From NCBI GenBank assembly GCA_948512295.1, contig CAOQRA010000026.1:1-15933 (forward strand): a stretch of DNA of 15,933 nt, read 5' to 3'. The translations under genes were made by a program, and so were the position numbers. This document shows positions 7,146-14,275 of this stretch, piece by piece (position 1 is the first letter of the stretch; every line of letters starts with the position of its first letter). This stretch comes from an uncultured Eubacteriales bacterium (GTDB lineage Bacteria; Bacillota; Clostridia; Christensenellales; UBA1242). The notes beneath the pieces are model-generated. The model had not been told where the DNA came from. It searched no databases and saw nothing but the letters and a program-made list of their open reading frames with translations.

Positions 7146-8534
7146 TTAAAATTTTCTGCGATAGTCTACGACTTCCACTTCTTTTTCTTGTTTCTTTTTG
7201 CTAGAATGGTCGTTCCACTTTTTAACTATCAAGTTTTCAAGCGGCATTAGTGCAGCGCTGACAAGTTGACCAACTAGCATGTATATTGCAAATACACTGC
7301 TATAGAAGATTGCAAACACACCAAATATCACTGGCATGATAAACATAATTGCTTTGCCGCTTTTTGGTTGTGCAGGGGAGTTTTTCCTTGTCTGACGATT
7401 TGTTAAATACATTGCCAAGAAAGAAATAAGCACACACAAAACTGGAAGAATGAAATATCCGTTTACTCTGTCCTCTTTTTCTTTGAGTGGCGTCATAAAA
7501 CTTTCATAAATGAATTGCTCATTTTCACCAACGTTTGCTTTGTTTATACTTGCTTCATATCCAGCATAATCAGGAATGGACTTTTGTAAAGGTGAATCCG
7601 CAACCCATATGTTCTGTATCCATAAAAACTTATCTTGCGTCAGTTTGTATTTGGTAATAACTGCTTTCATTGCAATATTTTGTACCGCATCTGAAAGTGT
7701 AACTTTAGGCGTAACAACTACATCGCCTTCTTTAACTTCTTCAATAAGAACCTTACCGCCAATATATTCTACTTCTGAAAATTCTGGCGTTTCAAGCTCA
7801 GCAAGTGGTTGTGTTTCAGTTTCATCTGGAGTTTCAGGCTTCTCCTGCTTAGGCAGTTGTCTAATATATTTGCCGATCAAGTTTGCTATATTTGCATTAT
7901 GTGAAACTTTAACCTCTTCTCCCTCTTTAACTTCAAAGTTTTTGACATATTCTTGCGTGAATAACACATCATCTTTCTTCTTTAAAGAAATAAATTGCTT
8001 TCCTTCACTTTCCGAAATCTGAAAAACTAAATCTTGATAATCTTTAAAAACTTCGTCTGAATGGGATTTGAGATAGTTGTCCGTTATACTTAAGCAATTT
8101 GCATATTCATTTTTTAAATTTTCATAGTTTTCGCTTGTCTTGTATATTGACATTGCATTTAAGCCCTGCCAAAGTGTTAAAAATATAGCAAGGTTTAGCC
8201 CCATGAAAACTAGCATAAATAAGCAACTGCCCATACTTCCTGTTTGGTATTTTTTATACAACTCGTTTTGTTTTTGTTTTAAAAGTTGAGGGTCGTTTGC
8301 GTATTTTTTTTGAAGCCTGTCAAGTTCTGGTTGCATCTTTGCTTGCGATGAAGTCATCTTTGAAGACATCTTTTTGTTTATTGTATCAAATGGTGCCCAA
8401 ATAATTCTGATAATTATAGTCAAAAGTATAATTGCAATTATATAACTGCCTATGCCAGCTTCTAAACCTTTAATTATACTTTCCCACATGCCATTAGGCT
8501 CTGCTACTGCAAGAATTGTGCTTAAAATAGCCAT
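7146..8534 (-). CDS. yidC: Membrane protein insertase YidC with a large extracytoplasmic insertion
   Basis: YidC inserts and folds inner-membrane proteins, alone or with SecYEG. The five-helix core is visible: TM1 ~29-48 carrying the conserved groove Arg (R43 in TIIIRIIWAPF); a cytoplasmic helical hairpin ~50-100 (KMSSKM...QPELDRLQKKY); TM2 ~104-126; TM3 ~360-378; TM4 ~396-420; TM5 to ~435; then a basic tail (KKKQEKEVEVV). Gram-positive homologues are usually about 250-290 aa. This one has 462 because about 230 residues sit between TM2 and TM3, on the outside, including an acidic Pro/Glu/Thr-rich stretch (KPETPDETETQPLAELETPE). No lipoprotein Cys is present at the N-terminus. It overlaps the yidD end by 13 bases, and its SD (AAGGAG) lies inside yidD. 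Confidence 0.94.
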   Translation of the reverse strand: MAILSTILAVAEPNGMWESIIKGLEAGIGSYIIAIILLTIIIRIIWAPFDTINKKMSSKMTSSQAKMQPELDRLQKKYANDPQLLKQKQNELYKKYQTGSMGSCLFMLVFMGLNLAIFLTLWQGLNAMSIYKTSENYENLKNEYANCLSITDNYLKSHSDEVFKDYQDLVFQISESEGKQFISLKKKDDVLFTQEYVKNFEVKEGEEVKVSHNANIANLIGKYIRQLPKQEKPETPDETETQPLAELETPEFSEVEYIGGKVLIEEVKEGDVVVTPKVTLSDAVQNIAMKAVITKYKLTQDKFLWIQNIWVADSPLQKSIPDYAGYEASINKANVGENEQFIYESFMTPLKEKEDRVNGYFILPVLCVLISFLAMYLTNRQTRKNSPAQPKSGKAIMFIMPVIFGVFAIFYSSVFAIYMLVGQLVSAALMPLENLIVKKWNDHSSKKKQEKEVEVVDYRRKF

Positions 8535-8785
8535 TTACATTCTCCTTTAATATTGATTGGCACTGGATCATAACCACATTTATTTCTTGGGGTACATCTA
8601 AAAATTCTTCTGCAGCCAAGCCAAGCACCTTTAAATGGTCCAAACTCGTTGACTGCTGCAATAAAATAGTTAGAGCAACTTGGACTATATCTACACACAT
8701 TTGGTAAAAGTGGGGAAATTAGGTATTTGTAAAAATAAATGGGCAAGCTAACTAAAAATTTAAAGGGAGCAAGTAAAAATCTCAT
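8522..8785 (-). CDS. yidD: Membrane protein insertion efficiency factor YidD
   Basis: An 87-aa peripheral membrane protein that assists YidC-dependent insertion. The signature CRYSPSCSNYFIAAVNEFGPFKGAWLGCRRIFRC (~31-64) and the closing CGYDPVP (~70-76) match the family in order and spacing, with its conserved cysteines. The N-terminus (KFLVSLPIYFYKYLISPLL) is an amphipathic/hydrophobic helix. It starts in an ATGA overlap with the rnpA stop and overlaps yidC by 13 bases, so translation is probably coupled across all three. Confidence 0.96.
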   Translation of the reverse strand: MRFLLAPFKFLVSLPIYFYKYLISPLLPNVCRYSPSCSNYFIAAVNEFGPFKGAWLGCRRIFRCTPRNKCGYDPVPINIKGECKWLF

Positions 8786-9153
8786 TTGAATAAGCCTACA
8801 ACTTCTTTTTGTATTTCCACAAAGTTGAGCTGATTTGCCCCATCTCTAGCCATCAGAATATAATTAAAATAAGCCTTTGGCAAATTGTTAACTCTTACGA
8901 TTTCTCGCAGTCGCCTTTTCAGCTTATTTCTTTCATTCGCTTTCCCTATTTTTTTATTGATCGAATAACCTATTTTATATGCTCTAAATTTGCTTGGCAA
9001 GTAAAACAAAGTAAAATGTTTACTGCTTGTCCTTTTTGCCTTGCGATAGATATAGTTAAAATGTTTATTTTTTTTTAATCTGTGGTCAATCCTTTCTTTT
9101 GTTTTAAGCTGAGAGTTTCTTTCTTCCACGATTTCTTCTTCTTTGCAAAACAT
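8782..9153 (-). CDS. rnpA: Ribonuclease P protein component RnpA
   Basis: RnpA is the basic protein subunit of RNase P, which with the catalytic RNA cleaves tRNA 5' leaders. Family features: RLKKNKHFNYIYRKAKR near the N-terminus, GYSINKKIGKANERNKLKRRLREIVR (the RNR motif helix), and YNYILMAR-like FNYILMARDGA before the C-terminus. With ATG 9153 the protein is 123 aa, about 10-20 residues longer at the N-terminus than many homologues, and overlaps rpmH by 50 bases. The upstream GGCGG, 5-6 bases before that ATG, supports it. A GTG eight codons later (residue 9) is the main alternative and has a weaker SD. The 3' end overlaps yidD by four bases. Confidence 0.94.
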   Translation of the reverse strand: MFCKEEEIVEERNSQLKTKERIDHRLKKNKHFNYIYRKAKRTSSKHFTLFYLPSKFRAYKIGYSINKKIGKANERNKLKRRLREIVRVNNLPKAYFNYILMARDGANQLNFVEIQKEVVGLFK

Positions 9154-9238
9154 TTCTTCCGCCTTTAGTTTTCATTCTCTCACGAAAACCATGAACTTTG
9201 CTTCTTTGGCGTTTTTTAGGTTGATATGTTCTTTTCAT
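9104..9238 (-). CDS. rpmH: 50S ribosomal protein L34
   Basis: A 44-aa, highly basic protein starting MKRTYQPKKRQRSKVHGFRE and continuing with a GGRNVLQRRRNRGRKKLSA-type ending, which is the canonical length and sequence of L34. It is a structural component of the large ribosomal subunit. The start codon has a strong SD (AAGGAGG, about 6 bases upstream) and the gene is driven by a consensus promoter. It is the first gene of the rpmH-rnpA-yidD-yidC-jag operon. Its last 50 bases also encode the start of rnpA in another frame. Confidence 0.98.
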   Translation of the reverse strand: MKRTYQPKKRQRSKVHGFRERMKTKGGRNVLQRRRNRGRKKLSA

Positions 9239-9260
9239 GCTATGCCTCCTTATATTCTCG

Positions 9261-9286
9261 TTTTTTTTCGCTTTCGCGATAAAAAA
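9261..9286 (-). promoter_or_regulatory. 5'-end stem-loop in the rpmH leader
   Basis: In the predicted transcript (start near 9289) a run of U, then UCGC-GAAA-GCGA, then a run of A, forms a hairpin capped by a GNRA tetraloop within the first ~30 bases of the mRNA. It may protect the 5' end or affect initiation; no function is shown. Confidence 0.5.
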
Positions 9287-9295
9287 TCCTAATCA

Positions 9296-9324
9296 ATTAT
9301 AGTGTAAAGATAATCTTTTGTCAA
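9296..9324 (-). promoter_or_regulatory. rpmH operon promoter
   Basis: TTGACA, 17-bp spacer, TATAAT: a full consensus housekeeping sigma-factor promoter. The leader before rpmH is about 50 bases. Confidence 0.92.
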
Positions 9325-9332
9325 TAAAAATT

Positions 9333-9347
9333 TGCTTTGCAAAAGCA
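9333..9347. promoter_or_regulatory. Near-palindrome between the divergent rpmH and dut promoters
   Basis: TGCTTTGCAAAAGCA is nearly symmetrical and lies between the -35 box of rpmH (9319-9324) and that of dut (9353-9358). It could be an operator for a dimeric regulator, or simply AT-rich chance symmetry. Confidence 0.25.
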
Positions 9348-9352
9348 TTTAG

Positions 9353-9381
9353 TTGACTTTTTCTTTAATATACGCTATTTT
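9353..9381 (+). promoter_or_regulatory. dut promoter (predicted leaderless start)
   Basis: TTGACT (9353-9358), 17-bp spacer, TATTTT (9376-9381), then six bases before the ATG at 9388. The -10 matches consensus at only four positions, so it is the weakest of the four leaderless cases. Confidence 0.55.
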
Positions 9382-9387
9382 ATTTAT

Positions 9388-9897
9388 ATGAATAAAATAT
9401 ATTTTTCAAAATTAAACGATAAAGCTATCATCCCTTCAAAAAAGGATGAAGACGCAGGTTATGACATCTATGCATGCTTTGATGAAGATTTTATTATCAT
9501 TAAGCCTTTTGAAACGCATTTAGTTCCAACTGGAATTGCTTGGGCATGTCCTCCCGAATACTATATGCAAATTGAAGAGCGTTCATCAACAGGCACTAAG
9601 GGTATCAAAAAAGGTGCTGGTATTTTAGATAGTGGCTATCGTGGTGAGATAAAAATTGCAATATATAACTCTCGCACGAATAATCTAATTTTATCAAACC
9701 TTGAAGAAACAATATTAAAACAAAAGTACCCAGAAATTTTTAAAGAGTCTTATTTATATTACAATACAAACAAAGCAATAGCTCAAGGCATCATACATAG
9801 AGTAGAGAAGTTTGACATACAAGAATTAACTTATGACAATCTTTTATCAATTCCCTCCGAGCGCGGTACAAATGGCTGGGGCAGCAGTGGAAAGTGA
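9388..9897 (+). CDS. dut: dUTPase (deoxyuridine triphosphate nucleotidohydrolase), trimeric type
   Basis: Hydrolyses dUTP to dUMP and pyrophosphate, keeping uracil out of DNA and feeding dTMP synthesis. All five motifs of the trimeric family appear in order: DAGYDIYA (motif 1), EERSSTG (motif 2), GILDSGYRGEI (motif 3, with the catalytic Asp), AIAQGIIHRV (motif 4) and RGTNGWGSSG (motif 5). The motif-5 aromatic is Trp where most enzymes have Phe. About 35 extra residues lie between motifs 3 and 4 (NLILSNLEETILKQKYPEIF region), giving 169 aa instead of ~145. The same frame is open upstream to an ATG at 9337, but the start at 9388 (MNKIYFSKLND) fits the family. It has no SD and is predicted leaderless. 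It is probably transcribed separately from the ABC exporter, which has its own promoter. Confidence 0.92.
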   Translation: MNKIYFSKLNDKAIIPSKKDEDAGYDIYACFDEDFIIIKPFETHLVPTGIAWACPPEYYMQIEERSSTGTKGIKKGAGILDSGYRGEIKIAIYNSRTNNLILSNLEETILKQKYPEIFKESYLYYNTNKAIAQGIIHRVEKFDIQELTYDNLLSIPSERGTNGWGSSGK

Positions 9898-9926
9898 CAA
9901 AAATAATAATTGAAAACAATAATCTT

Positions 9927-9955
9927 TTGACATTTTATTGTTTTTTTATTATAAT
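9927..9955 (+). promoter_or_regulatory. ABC exporter promoter (predicted leaderless start)
   Basis: TTGACA (9927-9932), 17-bp spacer, TATAAT (9950-9955): full consensus. Six bases (CGTACC) separate it from the ATG at 9962, placing +1 on the start codon. Confidence 0.88.
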
Positions 9956-9961
9956 CGTACC

Positions 9962-11740
9962 ATGACATTAGACAAAGGAAAAAGCAAACAATACTATTTT
10001 TTTAAATCGTTAAAATTTATTAAACCCTATAAAGGCTGGGCTTTTGTTTCTGTTTTAAGTTGTTTGATTACTGCTGTAATTTCTATTATGTGTCCAATTT
10101 ATACAGAAAAAACTCTCACAGCATTTACAAGCGCAAACGGGCATGATTTAATTGTAAACGGCGCTTTACTTTTATTATTCCAGCTTTTAATTTCCGTGAT
10201 TCACATGCTTTTGTGGGGAACAAGCGCCGACAGACTGAAAGCAAGAGTTACAAAGGATATACGATATAACATTCTTGATAGTATACTAAAGCTCAAAACA
10301 GAAAATTTTGATTTATATGGAAGCGGCTATCTTATTCAAGTGGTGTCCTCTGATACAACTGCACTTTCCGGCATATACACTAATATGGTTGATGTCTTTT
10401 TAAGTTTATTATCCAAGATTGCAGTATATATTTACATCTTTTCCGCAAATTACATACTTGGATTTTATTGTATATTTGAATTCCTAGTTATTTGCTTTGT
10501 ATACCATTTCAGAATAAAAGAAAGAATGAAAGACCAAACCAAACAAAAACAAGAATCAGATAAAAACATAGGCTTTATCAACGAATCTATACGCGGTGTT
10601 CGTGATATAAAAAATAATAATATACGAACTTCAATATTATCAAAAGCAGACAAGTCTTTAACATCGCTCGAAAAAATCGAAAAAAAGTATGGGCAAAAAC
10701 AATATCAACTTTTTAGAGTCACAGTTATAACAAGAAATGTCTTGACATTTTTATTCATTCCTCTTGCACTGCTGTTAATTAACAATAACCTTGTCTCCTT
10801 TGCAACCGCTTTTACAATTTTTGTTTTTAGAACGGATGCTACAAGCGTAATAGATTGGATGATTGGCACTTGGGAATACATAAAGGATGGAGGACTTTAC
10901 GCCGAACGTATATTTAATGTTTTGAACGGATATAGAAAAGGCTTTGAAAATTTTCCTGAAAAAGATTATTTTAAAAAATTAACTAAAAAGCCAGACATAC
11001 AAATAAAAGAGCTGTCTTTCAGCTATAACGATGGTGAAAAAGTTTTAAACAATCTTAGCTTAGACATAAGCCCTTGCAGTAAAATTGCCATCATAGGAGA
11101 AAGTGGCAGCGGTAAAAGTACAATTTTAAAACTCTTGAATAGAACTTATGATGTCGAGAGAGGAAAAATATTCATAGGTGGTCACGATGTTTTAGATTTT
11201 TCCAATGAAACTCTTAGGAACACTATAACTATTGTTCCTCAAGATCCTTACATATTTAATTTTTCAATATTAGAAAACCTCAAAATAATCAATCCTAACG
11301 CCAATGTTAATCAAATAAAAAAGGCATGTAAAAAGGCTCAAATTCACGATTTTATTATGTCGCAGCCTAATAAATATGACACTATATTGGGCGAGGGCGG
11401 GACTAGACTTTCTGGAGGTCAAAAACAACGCCTTGCTATTGCAAGAGCATTCTTAAAAGATAGTCCTGTTTTGATTTTTGATGAAACTACAAGCGCACTA
11501 GACAATGAAAATCAAAGTAAAATCATTGATGCTATAAATAATATAAGCCGTGACAAAATAGTTATCTTGGTTGCACATAGATTATCTACTATTGTAAACG
11601 CTGATATTATCTACCTTTTAAAAGATGGAAAAATACTTACAAGCGGGTCGCATAAGGATTTACTTGAAAATTGTTATGAGTACCAAAAACTATATTTACA
11701 CGAGAATTCAAGGCCACAAGAAGTTGAAACAATTACATAA
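9962..11740 (+). CDS. ABC transporter, fused membrane and ATPase domains (exporter type)
   Basis: A 592-aa half-transporter. The N-terminal membrane domain (~20-315) has about six hydrophobic segments, for example WAFVSVLSCLITAVISIM and VITRNVLTFLFIPLALLLI. The C-terminal ATPase domain (~345-580) shows Walker A GESGSGKST (~379-387), a Q-loop VPQDPY, signature LSGGQKQR (~482-489), Walker B VLIFDE followed by the D-loop SALD, and the H-loop AHRLST (~537). All catalytic residues are intact. Such proteins work as homo- or heterodimers and export lipids, peptides or drugs; the substrate cannot be told here. Only one half-transporter gene is present, so a homodimer is the simplest reading. A frame extension to 9938 would begin inside the promoter. 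The ATG at 9962 has a consensus promoter seven bases upstream and no SD, so the mRNA is predicted leaderless. Confidence 0.94.
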   Translation: MTLDKGKSKQYYFFKSLKFIKPYKGWAFVSVLSCLITAVISIMCPIYTEKTLTAFTSANGHDLIVNGALLLLFQLLISVIHMLLWGTSADRLKARVTKDIRYNILDSILKLKTENFDLYGSGYLIQVVSSDTTALSGIYTNMVDVFLSLLSKIAVYIYIFSANYILGFYCIFEFLVICFVYHFRIKERMKDQTKQKQESDKNIGFINESIRGVRDIKNNNIRTSILSKADKSLTSLEKIEKKYGQKQYQLFRVTVITRNVLTFLFIPLALLLINNNLVSFATAFTIFVFRTDATSVIDWMIGTWEYIKDGGLYAERIFNVLNGYRKGFENFPEKDYFKKLTKKPDIQIKELSFSYNDGEKVLNNLSLDISPCSKIAIIGESGSGKSTILKLLNRTYDVERGKIFIGGHDVLDFSNETLRNTITIVPQDPYIFNFSILENLKIINPNANVNQIKKACKKAQIHDFIMSQPNKYDTILGEGGTRLSGGQKQRLAIARAFLKDSPVLIFDETTSALDNENQSKIIDAINNISRDKIVILVAHRLSTIVNADIIYLLKDGKILTSGSHKDLLENCYEYQKLYLHENSRPQEVETIT

Positions 11741-11767
11741 AAACGTTAGCAGTTGCTAACGTTTTTT
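11741..11767. terminator. Bidirectional terminator between the ABC exporter and purA
   Basis: Ten-bp stem AAACGTTAGC/GCTAACGTTT (11741-11750 with 11755-11764), tetraloop AGTT, T-run on the plus strand and a shorter T-run on the minus strand. It lies just past the purA stop codon, so it serves both convergent genes. Confidence 0.9.
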
Positions 11768-11771
11768 ACTT

Positions 11772-13034
11772 TTATTTTATTATCATGTCCTCGCGGTCAG
11801 GTCCTGTGCCGATAAATTTGACTGGAATGCCTAAGTACTTTTCAATCGCTTTTATGTAAGTTTTTGCCTCTTGCGGCAGGCGAGAATACTTTTTGACGCC
11901 GCTGAGATTAAAATTTCCTTTAAAAGTTTGATATTCCGCTTCCATATTCTCAAGTTTTTGCGTGTTAGTGGTGTAGTCGGTTGTGACATTTCCGTCACTA
12001 TGTTTATAACCTACACACAATTTAATTTCTTTAAGCTTTCCCACAGTGTCAAGATGATTCATACAAATTGCAGTTATGCCATTTAATCTAACCGCATACT
12101 TAAGTGCTACAAGGTCAAGCCATCCGCAGCGACGAGGGCGTTTTGTAGTTGTGCCATATTCATGACCCAACTGGCGAATTTTGTCGCCAATTTCATCTTT
12201 AAGTTCGGTAACATAAGGACCTTCTCCCACGCGTGAAGAATACGCCTTTATTACTCCATAAACCTCTCCGATATTCTTTGCACTAAGACCAGTACCATTG
12301 AGTATTCCACCAATTGTTGTATTTGAACTTGTCACGTATGGATATGTGCCAAAGTCAATGTCAAGAAGTGTAGCTTGTGCGCCTTCGCATACAAGTTTTT
12401 TGTTTGCGTCAAGACTATTATGTAAAAGCGCAACTGTATCTTTCACATAAGGTGCCAGCGCTTTAGCATAAGAATTATACTCTTTAAGCACTTTTTTATA
12501 ATCTATCTTATCTTTGCCATAAAGCTCTAAAATTTTATTTTTGTTATCTATGTTTTGCTTTAAAAGTTTAGAAAAATTTGGAGATATAAAATCCTCCATT
12601 CTTATTCCAAAACGAGACATTTTGTCGCTATAACAAGGACCTATCCCCCGCTTAGTTGTACCAATCTTGTTCTTTCGCATAGACTCTTCCAATTCGTCAT
12701 ATTCAATATGATAAGGCAAAATTACATGTGCTTTATCGCTTATTACAAGTTTGTCCACGCTAAAACCTGCATTTTTTACAGTTTCAATCTCTTCAAGTAA
12801 TACCTTTGGATTTACCACAACTCCGTTTCCTATAACAGCAGTTGCTCCAGAAAATATACCCGATGGAATTAAATGCATAGCAAACTTATTTTCTTTTATT
12901 TTTATTGTATGCCCAGCATTATTTCCACCTGCACAGCGAATAGAAACATCTGCCTTTTCTGAAAGATAGTCAATTAATTTTCCTTTACCCTCATCTCCAA
13001 AAAATGCACCAAGCACTACATCTACTTTTTTCAT
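11772..13034 (-). CDS. purA: Adenylosuccinate synthetase
   Basis: Joins IMP and aspartate using GTP to form adenylosuccinate, the first committed step to AMP. The P-loop-like motif GDEGKGK (residues ~13-19) and NNAGHT (~39-44) hold the catalytic Asp and His. GTTKRGIGPCYSDK (~129-142), GEGPYVTEL, TTKRPRRCGWLDL and the C-terminal IGTGPDRED are also typical. At 420 aa it is full length. The motif normally read Q-W before GDEGKGK is F-F here (GAFFGDEGKGK), an unusual change next to the active site. I use ATG 13034 (MKKVDVVLG), which has an SD GGAGGG a few bases upstream. An open TTG at 13055 falls next to the -10 box. It has its own promoter and shares a terminator with the ABC gene. Confidence 0.97.
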   Translation of the reverse strand: MKKVDVVLGAFFGDEGKGKLIDYLSEKADVSIRCAGGNNAGHTIKIKENKFAMHLIPSGIFSGATAVIGNGVVVNPKVLLEEIETVKNAGFSVDKLVISDKAHVILPYHIEYDELEESMRKNKIGTTKRGIGPCYSDKMSRFGIRMEDFISPNFSKLLKQNIDNKNKILELYGKDKIDYKKVLKEYNSYAKALAPYVKDTVALLHNSLDANKKLVCEGAQATLLDIDFGTYPYVTSSNTTIGGILNGTGLSAKNIGEVYGVIKAYSSRVGEGPYVTELKDEIGDKIRQLGHEYGTTTKRPRRCGWLDLVALKYAVRLNGITAICMNHLDTVGKLKEIKLCVGYKHSDGNVTTDYTTNTQKLENMEAEYQTFKGNFNLSGVKKYSRLPQEAKTYIKAIEKYLGIPVKFIGTGPDREDMIIK

Positions 13035-13054
13035 TATCCCTCCAAACCATTGCA

Positions 13055-13082
13055 ATTATATCATAAAAGCAAAATTTAACAA
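13055..13082 (-). promoter_or_regulatory. purA promoter
   Basis: TTGTTA, 16-bp spacer, TATAAT with an extended -10 TGA. The -35 overlaps or abuts the outer end of repeat copy B. The short leader carries an SD. No purine riboswitch is seen in the space available. Confidence 0.75.
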
Positions 13083-13122
13083 AATAAAAAACAGCCCAAG
13101 GGCTGTAAACTTTGAAACTAGC
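13082..13122 (-). repeat. Terminator-associated repeat, copy B
   Basis: Minus strand: GCTAGTTTCAAA, 19 variable bases, TTTTTTATTT. In this copy the variable part folds as a hairpin (CAGCCC/GGGCTG), so it can terminate by itself. It pairs in outward-facing orientation with copy C. Their outer ends share the 17 bases AAATAAAAAACAGCCCA when read inward, and the inner 12 bases are identical. Confidence 0.75.
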
Positions 13123-13159
13123 AAAAAACACTTCGCAAATTTGATGAAGTGTTTTTTGC
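13121..13159 (-). terminator. Terminator of the 338-aa gene
   Basis: Perfect 14-bp inverted repeat (13121-13134 with 13146-13159) around an 11-base loop, its descending arm being T-rich on the minus strand. The stem's last two bases are the first two of the repeat core. The outer part (AAAAAACACT before the loop) resembles the terminator before copy A. Confidence 0.88.
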
Positions 13160-13183
13160 AATTAACTTAATATACAAATATGA

Positions 13184-14200
13184 TTAAACACAAAATTCTC
13201 GTTCAACCGAATTGTCAATTCGATTAACTTGTGGTAAATTGCTTTCCAAATCAGCATTTAATTGTTGCACATAGAATGGTGTAAAACTTTGGCTATTAAG
13301 ATTTAAAATACTGTTTTCTACTCTCTTTTGTAGACTTATTGACATGGCGTTTCTTAACACTTGTCCTTCTTCATTTAAATTAGGAGTTGAACCACTTTCA
13401 TCATTTTTGAAATAGCCTATATTATGTTCTTCACTTTGCACTGAATATGAATCTTTGTCAAGATTTTCTTTTAATATTGAACCTGCTATAACAGTAATTG
13501 AACCATAGCATCTTGATTCTGGACGAACCCAATCTTTTTTACAAAATTGACCTGGTTTATCACAAACCATGGCATAATGGTCTTTCAGTTTTTCATCGTA
13601 CTCATCATCTCCAAAATACCAATAACCAAACAAAGTTCCCATCGAATCTTGTGCAGAAGTAACGCTAATTTGTGGGAACGGAACACAGTCAGTTTCTTTA
13701 GCATAATTTATCTCAAATAGAGATTGAGTTAACGTGCTAATATCTTGTTTAGATAATCCTTTAGTTTCTAGTCTCTCATTAAATTTTTCTAAAATATTTT
13801 TGACTTCCTTGTTGCCATGACAAAATGTGAAGAAAGTGATTAGAGAAAGGTTTTTACAACAATGTTCTAGAGGTAATATATTCCCAGTTTTTTCATCTCT
13901 ACACAAAGGAATTAAAACATTATCTACTAACAACTCTACATCTTTACTTGAAAGCTCGCCACTCTTTGACTGCTGTTCATCTTTTACACCATATGAAATA
14001 CCTAACAAATCAACATCTTGTGATTTGTCTCCAAGAAGACTTTCTGCCAATTTGCAGAAACCATTTGCTTCCAACTCGGTTTTCGTCCCGTTGCCAGATA
14101 AACAGATTATTAAAGGTTTAGTTATTTTAAAATTTTTAATTTCACAAGGTTGCCAGTGATTTTTACTTGTTCTAGTTCTTAATCCAAATTTACTTTCCAC
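13184..14200 (-). CDS. Unrecognised 338-aa protein
   Basis: I do not recognise the family. The N-terminal third contains PLIICLSGNGTKTELEANGF (~29-48) and DVDLLGISYG (~62-71). This strand-turn-helix arrangement resembles the oxyanion region and following strands of an alpha/beta-hydrolase-like fold, but no clear GxSxG nucleophile elbow or catalytic triad can be assigned. Later parts are rich in Cys (HCCKN, FFTFCHG, DKPGQFCKK) and aromatic residues (LFGYWYFGDDEYDE), and it ends SVEREFCV. There is no signal peptide and no convincing transmembrane helix, so it is probably cytoplasmic. The start is GTG 14200, with AGGAG 8 bases upstream. The gene is monocistronic, with its own promoter and terminator, inside putative cassette 2 next to structured DNA. 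Effector, defence or housekeeping roles are all open. Confidence 0.85.
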   Translation of the reverse strand: MESKFGLRTRTSKNHWQPCEIKNFKITKPLIICLSGNGTKTELEANGFCKLAESLLGDKSQDVDLLGISYGVKDEQQSKSGELSSKDVELLVDNVLIPLCRDEKTGNILPLEHCCKNLSLITFFTFCHGNKEVKNILEKFNERLETKGLSKQDISTLTQSLFEINYAKETDCVPFPQISVTSAQDSMGTLFGYWYFGDDEYDEKLKDHYAMVCDKPGQFCKKDWVRPESRCYGSITVIAGSILKENLDKDSYSVQSEEHNIGYFKNDESGSTPNLNEEGQVLRNAMSISLQKRVENSILNLNSQSFTPFYVQQLNADLESNLPQVNRIDNSVEREFCV

Positions 14201-14227
14201 AGATAGTTCTCCTATAATACTAAAGTA

Positions 14228-14236
14228 ATTATAACA
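14228..14236 (-). promoter_or_regulatory. Extended -10 promoter of the 338-aa gene
   Basis: TGTTATAAT on the minus strand, with no good -35 at 17 bp. Predicted start near 14221, leader about 20 bases with an SD. Confidence 0.6.
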
Positions 14237-14275
14237 TATATTGATAAAAAATGCATAATGCTTTTCAATAAAAAA

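Noticed and set aside
9337..9387. Upstream start for dut
   Set aside because: The extra 17 residues would span the -35/-10 region and do not resemble the dUTPase N-terminus; no SD is present.
13035..13055. TTG start seven codons before purA ATG
   Set aside because: It abuts the -10 box, and the codons cover the SD that serves ATG 13034.
13021..13080. Purine riboswitch before purA
   Set aside because: The leader between the promoter and the start codon is only about 15 bases.
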